A stretch of 64,000 nt of DNA from Haloferax elongans ATCC BAA-1513. GTDB lineage: Archaea; Halobacteriota; Halobacteria; Halobacteriales; Haloferacaceae. This document shows positions 17,627-25,595 of the stretch, piece after piece; position 1 is the stretch's first letter, and each line of letters begins with the position of its first letter. Position numbers and translations under genes: made by a program. The stretch is taken from positions 202,300 to 266,299 of the forward strand of contig NZ_AOLK01000019.1 in the NCBI RefSeq assembly GCF_000336755.1. The letters run 5' to 3'. The notes beneath the pieces are model-generated. The model did no database searches. It saw only the letters and a list, made by a program, of their open reading frames with translations, and was not told where the DNA came from.

Positions 17627-17676
17627 TCTGGACTATTGGCCGAGCCGTCACACGATCCCTGTTTTTCGGGCAGTTG

Positions 17677-17769
17677 GACGCCACACCAATCCAAGCCAGC
17701 AGACACCCACCAATCCAGGCAAGTAGACACCCACCAATCCAAGCCAGCGGACGCCACACCACCGAAACC
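17677..17769. repeat. 24/25-bp minisatellite, about 3.5 copies
   Basis: Units start at 17677 (25 bp), 17702 (24 bp), 17726 (24 bp) and 17750 (partial). The shared core is GACACCCACCAATCCAAGCC with one to three changes per unit. The plus strand is C/A-rich and nearly free of T and G runs. Non-coding. Confidence 0.8.
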
Positions 17770-17964
17770 CAGAGAGCACCATACCATGGGGAGTCGAGCC
17801 TGAGTCGAGCAGTTTCGTGTCGCTGAAAACCGGCGAAGAGAGTCGTTTTCTCCGACAGTCGCCCCATAACAAAGCACGTTCCCGACGCGATGACTGGTAG
17901 TGAGTTTCCCCTATGACGAAGCAACGAATTAGCGGCCGCCGAGCCCCGACGAGACCGTCCCCCT

Positions 17965-17971
17965 GGGGAGG
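17965..17971 (+). promoter_or_regulatory. Strong Shine-Dalgarno site for wecB, possibly in a hairpin
   Basis: GGGGAGG ends six bases before the ATG at 17978. The preceding GTCCCCC can pair with it (GTCC...GGAC at 17957-17973), so the site could be masked by local structure. The pairing is short and its effect is inference. Confidence 0.45.
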
Positions 17972-17977
17972 ACAGCG

Positions 17978-19087
17978 ATGACGACTCCCCAATCGGTCGC
18001 AATCGTCCTCGGGACACGGCCAGAGATAATCAAGTTCGCGCCGATAATCGACGCCTGTGAGCGCCGCGGCGTACGCTGTCTCATCATTCACACCGGCCAG
18101 CACTACTCGCCGGACCTCGACAGCGTGTTCTTCGAGGAACTCGAACTTCCCGAACCGGACTACAACCTCGGCGTCGGGTCCGGAAGCCACGGCGTCCAGA
18201 CGGGGACGATGCTGGCCAGCATCGAGTCGGTCTTCCTCGACGAAGCGCCGGACGTCGTCCTCGTGCAGGGAGATACGAACTCCACGCTCGCGGGCGCACT
18301 CGCGGCAGTGAAACTCGGGATTCCAGTCGGCCACGTCGAGGCGGGCCTCAGAAGCTACGACCGCGAGATGCCCGAGGAGATAAACCGAGTCGTCGTCGAC
18401 CACGTCGCAGACTTCTGCTTCCCGCCGACACCGGACGCTGCGGATATCCTCGAAACCGAGCACGTTCCGGGGAGCATCCACGTGACCGGCAACACCATCG
18501 TCGATGCGATACACAGCTATCGCGACGTCGCCGCCCGAAAGAGCGACGTGCTCGACCGCCTCGGCCTCGAACCCGGCGAGTTCTACCTCCTGACGGCGCA
18601 CCGCGCCGAGAACGTCGACGACGCCGAGCGGTTCGCGTCGATGCTCGACGGCGTCGCGCGCGTGGTTGAATCGACTGGGCGAGAGGCAATCTACCCGATT
18701 CATCCCCGGTCGAAGGCGCGATTGGTCGAGTTCGACATCGAGGTTCCAGCGGGAATCCGCGTCGTCGAGCCGCTTCCGTTCCTCGATTTCCTCCGGCTCG
18801 AAAGCACGACCGCCCTGGCGTTTACTGACTCCGGTGGCGTTCAAGAGGAGACGTGTATCCTCGGTGTTCCCTGTGTGACGATGCGCTACTCGACCGAGCG
18901 ACCGGAGACGGTCCACGTCGGCGCGAACTGCGTGGCCGGAACCGACGCTGCGGACATCGTCGATGCCGCGGAAATCATGCTCGGCAAAGACGGGTCGTGG
19001 CCGATTCCGTTCGGTGGTGGAGACGCTGCAGAGCGAATCATGGACGCCCTCGCCGTTCCAGACGCGAAGTCGGAGGTCACACAATGA
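17978..19087 (+). CDS. wecB: UDP-N-acetylglucosamine 2-epimerase (non-hydrolysing)
   Basis: A 369-residue enzyme interconverting UDP-GlcNAc and UDP-ManNAc in the cytoplasm. Family motifs in order: VLGTRPEIIKFAPI near residue 8, HTGQHYS, DTNSTLAGALAA, HVEAGLRSYDREMPEEINR (catalytic and binding acidic residues), AENVDD, and TDSGGVQEET with the late CVTMRYSTERPETV. Length is normal. Translation start is set by GGGGAGG six bases upstream. Its stop overlaps the start of wecC by four bases (ATGA), so the two are co-translated, giving a direct route to UDP-ManNAcA. The region just upstream carries tandem repeats. Confidence 0.95.
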   Translation: MTTPQSVAIVLGTRPEIIKFAPIIDACERRGVRCLIIHTGQHYSPDLDSVFFEELELPEPDYNLGVGSGSHGVQTGTMLASIESVFLDEAPDVVLVQGDTNSTLAGALAAVKLGIPVGHVEAGLRSYDREMPEEINRVVVDHVADFCFPPTPDAADILETEHVPGSIHVTGNTIVDAIHSYRDVAARKSDVLDRLGLEPGEFYLLTAHRAENVDDAERFASMLDGVARVVESTGREAIYPIHPRSKARLVEFDIEVPAGIRVVEPLPFLDFLRLESTTALAFTDSGGVQEETCILGVPCVTMRYSTERPETVHVGANCVAGTDAADIVDAAEIMLGKDGSWPIPFGGGDAAERIMDALAVPDAKSEVTQ

Positions 19088-20373
19088 CGACCGTCTGTGT
19101 CCACGGCATCGGCTACATCGGGCTTGCGACCGCTGCGCTGCTCGCCAACGGTGGCTACGACGTGGTCGGCTACGACCCCGACGAAAAGCTCGTCGAGCGC
19201 ACCCGCGACGGGAATCCACGGACGACCGAAGCGGACCTCCGAGAGTTCGTCTGTGACGCGCTCGACGCGGGGTTCGAACCGAAGACGGAACCTGTGCAGG
19301 CAGACATCCACATCGTCTGTGTGCCCACGCCACTGGACGACGAAACGAAGCGTGCAAATCTCGATTACGTCGAGTCGTCCGGCCGGACGGTGGCGAACCT
19401 GCTCCGAGAGGGGGACACGGTCATTCTGGAATCGACGGTTCCACCGGGAACCACCGAGACGTTCCTCGCTCCGATTCTCGAATCGTCCGGCCTCGTCGCT
19501 GGCGCGGACTTCCACCTCGCGCACTGTCCCGAGACAGTCCTCCCGGGGAACATCGTCCACGAACTCGTCCACAACGACCGCATCGTCGGCGGTATCGACG
19601 ATGCCTCGACCGATGCCGCAATCGCGCTCTACGAACCACTGGTCGAGGGAACGATTCACCGCGCGCCGGACGCGACAACTGCAGAGTTCGCCAAACTCGC
19701 GCAAAACGCTTACCGCGACGTGAACGTCGCGTTCGCGAACGAAGTCGCCAGACTCGCACACGACTACGACATCAGCGCCCGGTCGACGGTCGAGTTAGCG
19801 AACAGCCATCCACGGGTGAACGTCCTCCAACCGGGACCGGGCGTCGGTGGACACTGCCTCCCCATCGACCCGTACTTCCTCGGCCACGAGTCCGACGACC
19901 TCGACCTCATCCTCGCCGCACGGCGCGTCAACGACTCGATGGCCGACTATCTCGTCGACCGACTGGAAGAGGAACTCGGGTCTGTCACGGACGCTCGAAT
20001 CGCGGTCCTCGGCGTCGCCTACAAGGGGAACGTCGACGACGCGCGGCACAGCCCCGGCTACCACTTCGCCGACCGCCTCGTCACTCGCGCGCGACTCGCA
20101 GAAGGGTCTGCGGCTGAAGCTGCGACCGATGGCGGGCTCCACGTCGACGTTCGCCTCTCGGACCCGCACGTAGACGACGAACGGCTCGTCTCACTCGAAG
20201 ACGCTCTCCGCGACGCCGACGCGATGGTCGTCACAGCCGACCACGACGAGTACCGCCACCTCGACCCAGACAGCGTCTCGTCGCTGATGGCTGGCCGCGT
20301 CGTCGTGGATTCGAAGTCTGTTCTCGACCCCAGTGAGTGGGCCGCAGCCGGCTTCACCTACCTCGGGCTCTGA
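19084..20373 (+). CDS. wecC: UDP-N-acetyl-D-mannosamine dehydrogenase
   Basis: A 429-residue NAD-dependent four-electron dehydrogenase that oxidises UDP-ManNAc to UDP-ManNAcA. The Rossmann motif GIGYIGLATAALLANGG is at residues 8-24. The central domain has HCPETVLPGN and KLAQNAYRDVNVAFANE. The catalytic Cys258 is in GVGGHCLPIDPYF, and the C-terminal UDP-binding domain has AYKGNVDDARHSPG. ATG at 19084 overlaps the wecB stop; an open frame reaching back to 18853 lies inside wecB and is a shadow. The gene order matches UDP-ManNAcA cassettes used for surface polysaccharide or N-glycan synthesis. UDP-GlcNAc 6-dehydrogenation is an alternative, but the wecB linkage favours ManNAc. Confidence 0.92.
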   Translation: MTTVCVHGIGYIGLATAALLANGGYDVVGYDPDEKLVERTRDGNPRTTEADLREFVCDALDAGFEPKTEPVQADIHIVCVPTPLDDETKRANLDYVESSGRTVANLLREGDTVILESTVPPGTTETFLAPILESSGLVAGADFHLAHCPETVLPGNIVHELVHNDRIVGGIDDASTDAAIALYEPLVEGTIHRAPDATTAEFAKLAQNAYRDVNVAFANEVARLAHDYDISARSTVELANSHPRVNVLQPGPGVGGHCLPIDPYFLGHESDDLDLILAARRVNDSMADYLVDRLEEELGSVTDARIAVLGVAYKGNVDDARHSPGYHFADRLVTRARLAEGSAAEAATDGGLHVDVRLSDPHVDDERLVSLEDALRDADAMVVTADHDEYRHLDPDSVSSLMAGRVVVDSKSVLDPSEWAAAGFTYLGL

Positions 20374-20639
20374 CACATATCAGATTCAGTTACTTTCGTT
20401 TTCCGGCTAATATATTGTATCTGTTATGTTATTCAGACTCACTTAACGCGAGCATAAGAGCGACATTAATTTTGGAATAATATACCGCCGTACCCCGATT
20501 TTAGGCTGCTTTTGCGAACGCCGTAAAATCACGATTTAGGCAGACTCAAACGAGAATGTATATCTTCGATAGACACTCACAAATTCCTACTAATGTAATT
20601 ACCATAACATTTATTGCACTCATGGCCTATTGACCGACC
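20374..20639. promoter_or_regulatory. AT-rich promoter region of the Tat-exported 142-aa protein gene
   Basis: 266 bp with marked A/T richness. GATTTTA (20497-20503) and TAAAATC (20524-20530) form a 7-bp inverted repeat with a 20-base spacer. CATTTATTG (20608-20616) lies about 25-32 bases before the ATG at 20640, as for a leaderless message. Confidence 0.45.
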
Positions 20640-21068
20640 ATGGCACGCGAACTGGCCCACGACCAGGACCGCGACGACGACGACGAGAGCGATTCGTCCG
20701 TCGGCCGACGTGGATACCTCGGTCTGTGCGGCACGGTGGCGGCCACCGGCGCACTCACCGGGTTCACCGGGTTGGGTGCGGCGACGAACCGCCCTGAAGA
20801 GTCCTCCAGATCGTCCGACGAACACACTCTTATCGTTGCTGGCACCGGAACGTCGAGTTCCTTCGAAGTCACCGTCAGCGACACCATCAGCCCACTCGAA
20901 GCCAGTGGGGCACTCAGTACGACTGGGACAGTTGGCCCCGCTGCAGAGGGTGCTGTCCACGATGGCGCACGAAGCTACCGCTTCACCGGCGACATCACCG
21001 ACATCCGTAGTAGTGGCCCGGTCTCCGTCTACGTAGACGGCGTCCAAGTCCCCGACGACGCGTACTGA
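20640..21068 (+). CDS. Tat-exported hypothetical protein, 142 aa
   Basis: The N terminus has about 20 acidic residues, then GRRGYLGL followed by a hydrophobic stretch (CGTVAATGALTGFTGLGAAT), a twin-arginine signal without a lipobox, so a secreted or signal-anchored protein. The mature part (about 90 residues) is Ser/Thr/Asp-rich and beta-like (EHTLIVAGTGTSSSFEVTVS, GARSYRFTGDIT, GPVSVYVDGVQVP), a pattern common in small haloarchaeal secreted domains of unknown role. It lies directly after wecBC but has its own promoter. It converges with a nucleotidyltransferase gene. Confidence 0.75.
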   Translation: MARELAHDQDRDDDDESDSSVGRRGYLGLCGTVAATGALTGFTGLGAATNRPEESSRSSDEHTLIVAGTGTSSSFEVTVSDTISPLEASGALSTTGTVGPAAEGAVHDGARSYRFTGDITDIRSSGPVSVYVDGVQVPDDAY

Positions 21069-21137
21069 GCGCGACACCGAACATCGGCTTTTTCGAGCCC
21101 GAAAACGAGAGCGACCGCGCAGTCACGACCGCGACGC

Positions 21138-21887
21138 TCAGTCATCCGGGTCGAGCGCGCTGTCCGTCGCGTCTGCTTCGGCGCGCAGTCGGCGCTCAGC
21201 CTCGTCGCGGTCGTCGGGATACCCAACGTCGATTCGCCAGCCCTCCAATTCGACGGTTTCGACGCGCATTCCCGCGCGGACGAGCAGTGCAATCGCGTCC
21301 GGCAGTTCGTACTCACCTCTGTTGGATGGTTGGACGAGACGACACGCACGAAAGATAGCAGGCGAGAACGTGTAGAAGCCAGTAGTCACCAACGTCGACT
21401 GCGGGTCGTCCGGCTTCTCGACGATACCGACGAGTTCGCCGCGTTCGTTCGTCGTGCAGACGCCGTGTCGTGAAGCCTTCTCGTACGAGACCGATTCGAC
21501 GAGCAGCGCCGCATCGACTCCCTGCTCTCGCTGTGTTTCGACCACGTCGGCTAGGTTCGCCCTGAAGACGTTGTCACAGAACATGAGCATGAAGTCGCCG
21601 TCGATGTGCGGTTCGGCGGTCAAGAGCGCGTGGGCAAGCCCCTTCTGTTCGCGTTGGTGCGTGTACGTGAGTGGGATGCCGTGGTACTCGTCGCCGAGTC
21701 GTTCGATAAGCTGTGCTTTCAGATAGCCGACGACGAGTGTGGCCTCGGTCGCCCCAAGCGCCCGAAGTTGGTCGAGACAGTGTTCGACGAGCGGGACTCC
21801 GTCAACTTCGACCAACGCTTTCGGTCGGTCGTCCGTGAGCGGCCGAAGTCGCGTGCCTTTGCCCGCAGCGAGAAGGACGGCTTGCAT
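21138..21887 (-). CDS. Single-domain sugar nucleotidyltransferase
   Basis: A 249-residue RmlA-like/UTP-glucose-1-phosphate-type nucleotidyltransferase without a beta-helix. LAAGKGTRLRPLTDDRPKAL (residues 6-25) binds nucleotide; MFCDNVFRA, EKPDDPQSTLVTTGFYTF and the WRIDVGYPDD motif (sugar phosphate and metal site) follow. It would activate a sugar-1-phosphate as UDP- or dTDP-sugar in the cytoplasm. The close link to wecBC suggests a role in the same glycan. Similar enzymes in Haloferax N-glycosylation act as glucose-1-phosphate uridylyltransferases; here that is only an analogy. Confidence 0.85.
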   Translation of the reverse strand: MQAVLLAAGKGTRLRPLTDDRPKALVEVDGVPLVEHCLDQLRALGATEATLVVGYLKAQLIERLGDEYHGIPLTYTHQREQKGLAHALLTAEPHIDGDFMLMFCDNVFRANLADVVETQREQGVDAALLVESVSYEKASRHGVCTTNERGELVGIVEKPDDPQSTLVTTGFYTFSPAIFRACRLVQPSNRGEYELPDAIALLVRAGMRVETVELEGWRIDVGYPDDRDEAERRLRAEADATDSALDPDD

Positions 21888-21997
21888 ATGCAGAAGAGAC
21901 GGGCGCTGCTGGCATTGTTAGTCGATAGGTAGTGTGATACTGAAAAACAACATGTCTCGATTCGAGACGGTATGGGCTTCGAACGTCGTCGTTACTC

Positions 21998-22060
21998 AGG
22001 ACACAGTGGTGTTCCGACGAGACACAGTGATGTTCCGACGGGACACAATGGTATCCCGAC
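21998..22060. repeat. 21-bp tandem repeat, three copies
   Basis: Units start at 21998, 22019 and 22040. The shared core is GACACAGTGGTGTTCCGAC with one to four changes per unit. They lie in non-coding DNA between the nucleotidyltransferase promoter and the 3' end of the NosL-type gene. Confidence 0.8.
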
Positions 22061-22117
22061 GAGCGTGCAGTCTGGGGAAGTAGTTCGATGGACGTCCGCC
22101 ACCGAACTGGCGAACGA

Positions 22118-22726
22118 CTACCGCTGGAGGTAGCCGTCGAGCCACTCCATGGTCACGTCGTCGAACGAAACCGTGGTTCCGCCGTGTTCCTCGACGAACG
22201 AACTCGCGTCGTCTCCGTTCGAGAACGGAATGAGGTCGGGACCCATTCCACCGTGGACGTCGCTGTCGACGACGTACGTCATTTTCTCGGCGTCGCCGAA
22301 GGTGTCGGCTCCGGTGTGCGTCGAGATGAACGTCCGTTCCTCCTCGGTTCGGAGTTCGTAGTCGACAGTCGAGTAGTCGGTCACGTAGATGGTAGTTGCC
22401 GTCCACCCCTGACGTTTGTGCTCGAAGTAGTAGGGGAACAACCCCATGCTGAGGGTGTGGAACCACGCCGGGTTGTCGTGGCCTTCGGGAGTGTTGTCGG
22501 CGTAGAAAATCTGTCCGTTTGGCCCCGCGTGCACGCCGATGACCATCCCGCCTTGGTCGTCTTCCTTCCCGCCCGAAAGGTCGATTGGCTCCGGTTTCGG
22601 CTCAGACTCGCCACCACCGAGACAGCCTGCGAGAGCTGTGACAGCGCCGAGTGAGATGGCTCGCGTCGCTGTCCGGCGAGAGACTGCACGGTTCGTCCAG
22701 CTATCCGGTGTTGGGTCACGTGGCAT
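22118..22726 (-). CDS. NosL family copper-site lipoprotein
   Basis: A 202-residue exported protein. SRRTATRAI plus a hydrophobic stretch ending LAGC gives a Tat-like lipoprotein signal with the lipid-carrying Cys35. The mature part follows NosL: GMVIGVHAGPNGQIFYAD, FHTLSMGLFPYYFEHKRQGW, YVTDYSTVDYEL, and the closing SSFVEEHGGTTVSFDDVTM. NosL proteins bind Cu(I) for nitrous oxide reductase assembly or, more broadly, for copper handling at the membrane. Here no nos or denitrification gene is nearby; neighbours are sugar-nucleotide enzymes. A general copper role is therefore possible. Confidence 0.8.
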   Translation of the reverse strand: MPRDPTPDSWTNRAVSRRTATRAISLGAVTALAGCLGGGESEPKPEPIDLSGGKEDDQGGMVIGVHAGPNGQIFYADNTPEGHDNPAWFHTLSMGLFPYYFEHKRQGWTATTIYVTDYSTVDYELRTEEERTFISTHTGADTFGDAEKMTYVVDSDVHGGMGPDLIPFSNGDDASSFVEEHGGTTVSFDDVTMEWLDGYLQR

Positions 22727-22869
22727 CGACTCGTCTACCCGATGGTCGGGTCGACTTCCTATTTAAAACTCGAGGTATGGAATCGATATTCGAGCATCGA
22801 ACCGGAAAAGCAGCGCCTCGCACGGTATCGTCGGGCACAGACGTAGCGAGAGTTCGACCAGCCAGCAAC

Positions 22870-24195
22870 TCAGGCCGCGATGCGGACACCCTCGACGAGC
22901 GAGCACACGTCGTCGAAGAGTTTGTCCGCAGTGTCGGGGTCGCGAGCCTCGGCAGTGACACGAATCAGCGGTTCGGTACCACTCGCGCGCACGAGGAACC
23001 AGCCATCGTCCGTGTCGACGCGGAGTCCGTCTGTCGCGTCGATGTCGTCGTAGGTGGCGTAGAGGTCCCTCGCGATGCGGTCCATCGCGTGGTCCGCGTT
23101 CTCGGTCTCGACGCTGGTTCGGCGGGTCGTGTACGCAGTGTCGCCGAGCGAGGCGACCTGTTCCGAAAGCGGGCCGTTACGAGTGACGAGTTCGGCGAGT
23201 TTCAGCGCCGCGTAGTGGCCGTCGGGCGCCAGCGTCTCGTCGGGCCAAATCCAGACGCCGGACTGTTCCCCGCCGAAGACGAATCCGGGATGTGCCACTG
23301 CCTCGGCGACGTTGACGTCTCCGACAGGTGTGTACGCGACAGAGCCGCCCGCGCTCTCGACGACGTCCTGTACGAGCAGGCTGGTGTCGACGGGGACCGC
23401 GACGACGTCCCCCGGTTCGACCGCGTCACGCGCAAACAACGCGAGTAGGGAGTCGCCATCGACGTAGGTGCCAGTCTCATCGACTGCGACGAGCCTGTCG
23501 GCGTCGCTATCGTGAGCAAGACCGATATCCGCACCCAGCGCGGGGACGGTCTGTCTGAGCGCTGACAGCGTCTCGGCGGTTGGTTCGCTCTTTCGGGCGG
23601 GGAATCGCCCGTCGTACTGGCCATCGAGCGTGTTGACCGTTGCGCCCAACTGGTGGAGCGCGTCGACCGACACGCGGCCCGTCCCGTTCCCGAGGTCGAA
23701 CGCGACAGTCAGGTCGTCGAAGGAGTCGAATGCCGAGACGAGATGGTCGACGTGTCGGGCACTCACACCCGGGTAGAGTCGCTCGTCGCCGAACGCGTCC
23801 CAGTCGGCGCGTTCGATGTCACCGCGGTTGAGTCGGTGGACGATTTCCCGCGTCTGCGCACGGTCGAAGGCGCGGCCACTGGACGACCAGAGTTTCAGTC
23901 CGTTGTCGGACGCCGGGTTGTGTGAGCCCGTGACTGCGATTCCAGCGTCGGCACCGAGCCAACCGACGGCACGTGCGACGGTCGGCGTCGAGACGACGCC
24001 CAATCTGATGACGTCAGCACCGGACTCTCGGAGTCCAGCACTGACGGCGTCGGTGAGGACGTCGCCACTGAGGCGGGCGTCCTGACCGACGACGACGGTC
24101 CGGGAGTCACAGCCAACCGCACGGCCGATGCGGAGCGCGAGGTCGGCAGTGACGGTTCGGCCGACCGGACCCCGGATGCCACTCGTTCCGAACAT
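22870..24195 (-). CDS. Phosphohexomutase (GlmM/PMM-type, copy 2)
   Basis: A 441-residue paralogue of the 3811-5118 product. The phosphoserine loop is TGSHNPASDNG with Ser91, the form usual in phosphomannomutase/phosphoglucomutase enzymes, whereas copy 1 has TASHNP. The metal loop is DSDADRL and the C-terminal phosphate loop is the standard RASGTEPLIRVTAEA. Specificity (GlcN-6-P, Man-6-P or Glc-6-P) cannot be read off. Its place in the wecBC/nucleotidyltransferase neighbourhood suggests supplying a hexose-1-phosphate for the same glycan. The start is fixed by the conserved N terminus MFGTSGIRGPVG. Confidence 0.85.
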   Translation of the reverse strand: MFGTSGIRGPVGRTVTADLALRIGRAVGCDSRTVVVGQDARLSGDVLTDAVSAGLRESGADVIRLGVVSTPTVARAVGWLGADAGIAVTGSHNPASDNGLKLWSSSGRAFDRAQTREIVHRLNRGDIERADWDAFGDERLYPGVSARHVDHLVSAFDSFDDLTVAFDLGNGTGRVSVDALHQLGATVNTLDGQYDGRFPARKSEPTAETLSALRQTVPALGADIGLAHDSDADRLVAVDETGTYVDGDSLLALFARDAVEPGDVVAVPVDTSLLVQDVVESAGGSVAYTPVGDVNVAEAVAHPGFVFGGEQSGVWIWPDETLAPDGHYAALKLAELVTRNGPLSEQVASLGDTAYTTRRTSVETENADHAMDRIARDLYATYDDIDATDGLRVDTDDGWFLVRASGTEPLIRVTAEARDPDTADKLFDDVCSLVEGVRIAA

Positions 24196-24326
24196 ACCGG
24201 GACAGACGCTGCAAACGTGTTTTGGTATATGTCGCCTACCAACACACTGTGGGTTTCAGGGACGTCCTACTCAGATTCAGACAGTGAGTAATCGGGTGAC
24301 TGCGGTGAGTTACTGTCGCTGGAGGG

Positions 24327-24647
24327 TTAGTTCCGAGTCAGCGCCCGCGTCTCGTCGATAGGTGTAATCTCGATACGGTCTGCGGCGTGAATCGCGACTC
24401 GGTAGCCAGCATACGAAAAAGAGAGCATCGCGTCGTCGGTTCCACAGAAGACCTGGTCAAGTGCATCTGGGTCAATCGTACGTGCAAGTGGGGGTAGTTC
24501 AGTTGGCCGAACTCCCTCGATTGCCGCGACGCTCAAAACCACGTTCGTGCTGAGCGGTTCGTCGTGTTCTCGTCCCACTCGATAAAAGCCCGTCGAGTGG
24601 TCGTACTCTACCTTTGATTGCATCCATTGTTCCGTCTGTGCCATCAT
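24327..24647 (-). CDS. HalOD1 output domain protein
   Basis: A 106-residue soluble protein of the halobacterial output domain 1 family: LSTNVVLSVAAIEGV, then TELPPLARTIDPDALDQVFCG and a terminal SFSYAGYRVAIHAADRIEI. These small proteins occur alone or fused to receiver domains; their molecular role is unknown but is thought to be regulatory. Start at ATG 24647 (or the next ATG at 24644) is preferred over a long upstream extension that crosses a promoter-like GGTTTTAAG (read leftward, about 24682-24690). Confidence 0.8.
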   Translation of the reverse strand: MMAQTEQWMQSKVEYDHSTGFYRVGREHDEPLSTNVVLSVAAIEGVRPTELPPLARTIDPDALDQVFCGTDDAMLSFSYAGYRVAIHAADRIEITPIDETRALTRN

Positions 24648-25016
24648 GCTGAGAGACAATGATGGGTGTGCAGTGGTGGTTCTTAAAACCGTGCAATTTG
24701 TGAACAGTTGTATATCGTGAGAGTCACGAATTAGTGAAGATAACATTACCGGCACAGAATCCAAAAGCGCCCGTGAAACTTCCACAGAGGGAGTCAAATT
24801 AGTCCGTGACAGTTGGAAAGTCAATAACGAACCATATCTGTGTCGAGACAATCATGGTCGACAGAACGAATCAGCGCAGATATCGAACGCCCTGCGAACG
24901 AAAGTGAGCGAGACGGGTCACTCAGTGTTCATCGAACTCATCGAATCGACCGAGAAGGGTAAATGAGAGTACTCAGCAGCTGTCGGCGGCGATTCGCCTC
25001 GTCGAAGACGCAGTAG
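24648..25016. other. 369-bp spacer without a supported gene
   Basis: It holds the HalOD1 gene promoter on the left (TATA-like segment near 24682-24690) and the 3' flank of the NifU-like gene on the right. Only very short frames are present (one of 17 codons at 24854). No structured repeat was noticed. Confidence 0.45.
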
Positions 25017-25343
25017 TTAGAACGGCGGGCTGTAGTCTTCGTACTCGTCCATCTCTTCCATTTCGTCGGTCTTGTTCGGCATCACAGCCGCTCGCGGGCC
25101 GTTCGCGCGACGGACGGTCACTTTGGAGAGGTCCTCGACTTCGTCGGGGAGCCGGTGGCGAATAGCTCGCATCGTCATCGGTGCGATGCCACAGCCAGAG
25201 CAGGCACCACCGATGACGACCGTCACTTCACCGGTTTCGTCGTCGACGTCCTCGATCTCGAAGTGGCCACCGTGTTCTTGAATCTGCGGTACGTTGTCGT
25301 TCAGGAAACTTCGCGTCTGTCGTTCGAGGCTTTCTGCGCTCAT
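25017..25343 (-). CDS. NifU C-terminal-like Fe-S scaffold/carrier protein
   Basis: A 108-residue protein with the NifU/NfuA C-terminal domain. GACSGCG carries the CxxC pair Cys48/Cys51 that holds a 4Fe-4S cluster shared between two subunits; MTMRAIRHRLPDEV follows. An acidic tail ends the chain. It probably delivers clusters to apo-proteins in the cytoplasm. ATG at 25343 is chosen: it lies 26-33 bases from a TATA-like GTTTTAAC (25369-25376), and the longer frame to 25427 would run through that promoter. Two operator-like TTTAGG/CCTAAA dyads lie directly upstream, implying iron-responsive control. Confidence 0.88.
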   Translation of the reverse strand: MSAESLERQTRSFLNDNVPQIQEHGGHFEIEDVDDETGEVTVVIGGACSGCGIAPMTMRAIRHRLPDEVEDLSKVTVRRANGPRAAVMPNKTDEMEEMDEYEDYSPPF

Positions 25344-25368
25344 ACAGGTAACCATTCGCCGCATTTGT

Positions 25369-25376
25369 GTTAAAAC
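25369..25376 (-). promoter_or_regulatory. TATA box for the NifU-like gene
   Basis: Read leftward it is GTTTTAAC, 26-33 bases before the ATG at 25343, fitting a leaderless message. The nearest dyad starts 7 bases upstream of it, over the BRE position. Confidence 0.5.
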
Positions 25377-25382
25377 TATGGA

Positions 25383-25398
25383 GTTTGGACGCCCTAAA
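25383..25398. promoter_or_regulatory. Degenerate DtxR-like dyad 1
   Basis: GTTTGG-ACGC-CCTAAA: the right arm is a perfect match and the left arm has 4 of 6 matches to TTTAGG-N4-CCTAAA. It abuts the BRE/TATA of the NifU-like gene. Confidence 0.45.
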
Positions 25399-25413
25399 TT
25401 TGAATATGTGATT

Positions 25414-25429
25414 TTTAGGCTATCCAAAC
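25414..25429. promoter_or_regulatory. Degenerate DtxR-like dyad 2
   Basis: TTTAGG-CTAT-CCAAAC: the left arm is perfect and the right arm has 4 of 6 matches. It lies 31 bp from dyad 1, about three helical turns. Confidence 0.45.
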
Positions 25430-25559
25430 AATTACAAATGCATGATTTTACTACTGCTTCCGATGGATACCGCTATAGTACCAACCAGTAGACGGCAGAG
25501 CCGGTATTGTGAGAATATTCCACCCGGTTTATTTCGAATACTAATACCAGGACATTTGA

Positions 25560-25575
25560 TTTAGGGCCGCCTAAA
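25560..25575. promoter_or_regulatory. Perfect DtxR-like dyad 3
   Basis: TTTAGG-GCCG-CCTAAA, perfect 6-bp arms with a 4-bp centre, 80-95 bases before the DUF7260-type start. Confidence 0.7.
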
Positions 25576-25595
25576 ATCCGAAAACCATATGAGTA

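Larger units (their letters stand above)
17444..17977. other. 534-bp repeat-bearing spacer before wecB
   Basis: It contains two tandem-repeat blocks (17579-17626 and 17677-17769) and the wecB ribosome-binding site. Frames running through the repeats on the minus strand give Trp-Ile-Gly-Gly-Cys repeats and are not believable proteins. Confidence 0.6.

Noticed and set aside
17677..17769. CRISPR array
   Set aside because: Units are directly adjacent without unique spacers and are degenerate; no cas gene is present.
17604..18017. Repeat-encoded peptide (Trp-Ile-Gly-Gly-Cys repeats) on the minus strand
   Set aside because: It is created by the 24-bp minisatellite and overlaps the wecB start; no promoter or domain.
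18853..19083. N-terminal extension of WecC
   Set aside because: The extra frame lies wholly inside wecB, is Arg-rich and precedes the conserved Rossmann start at 19084.
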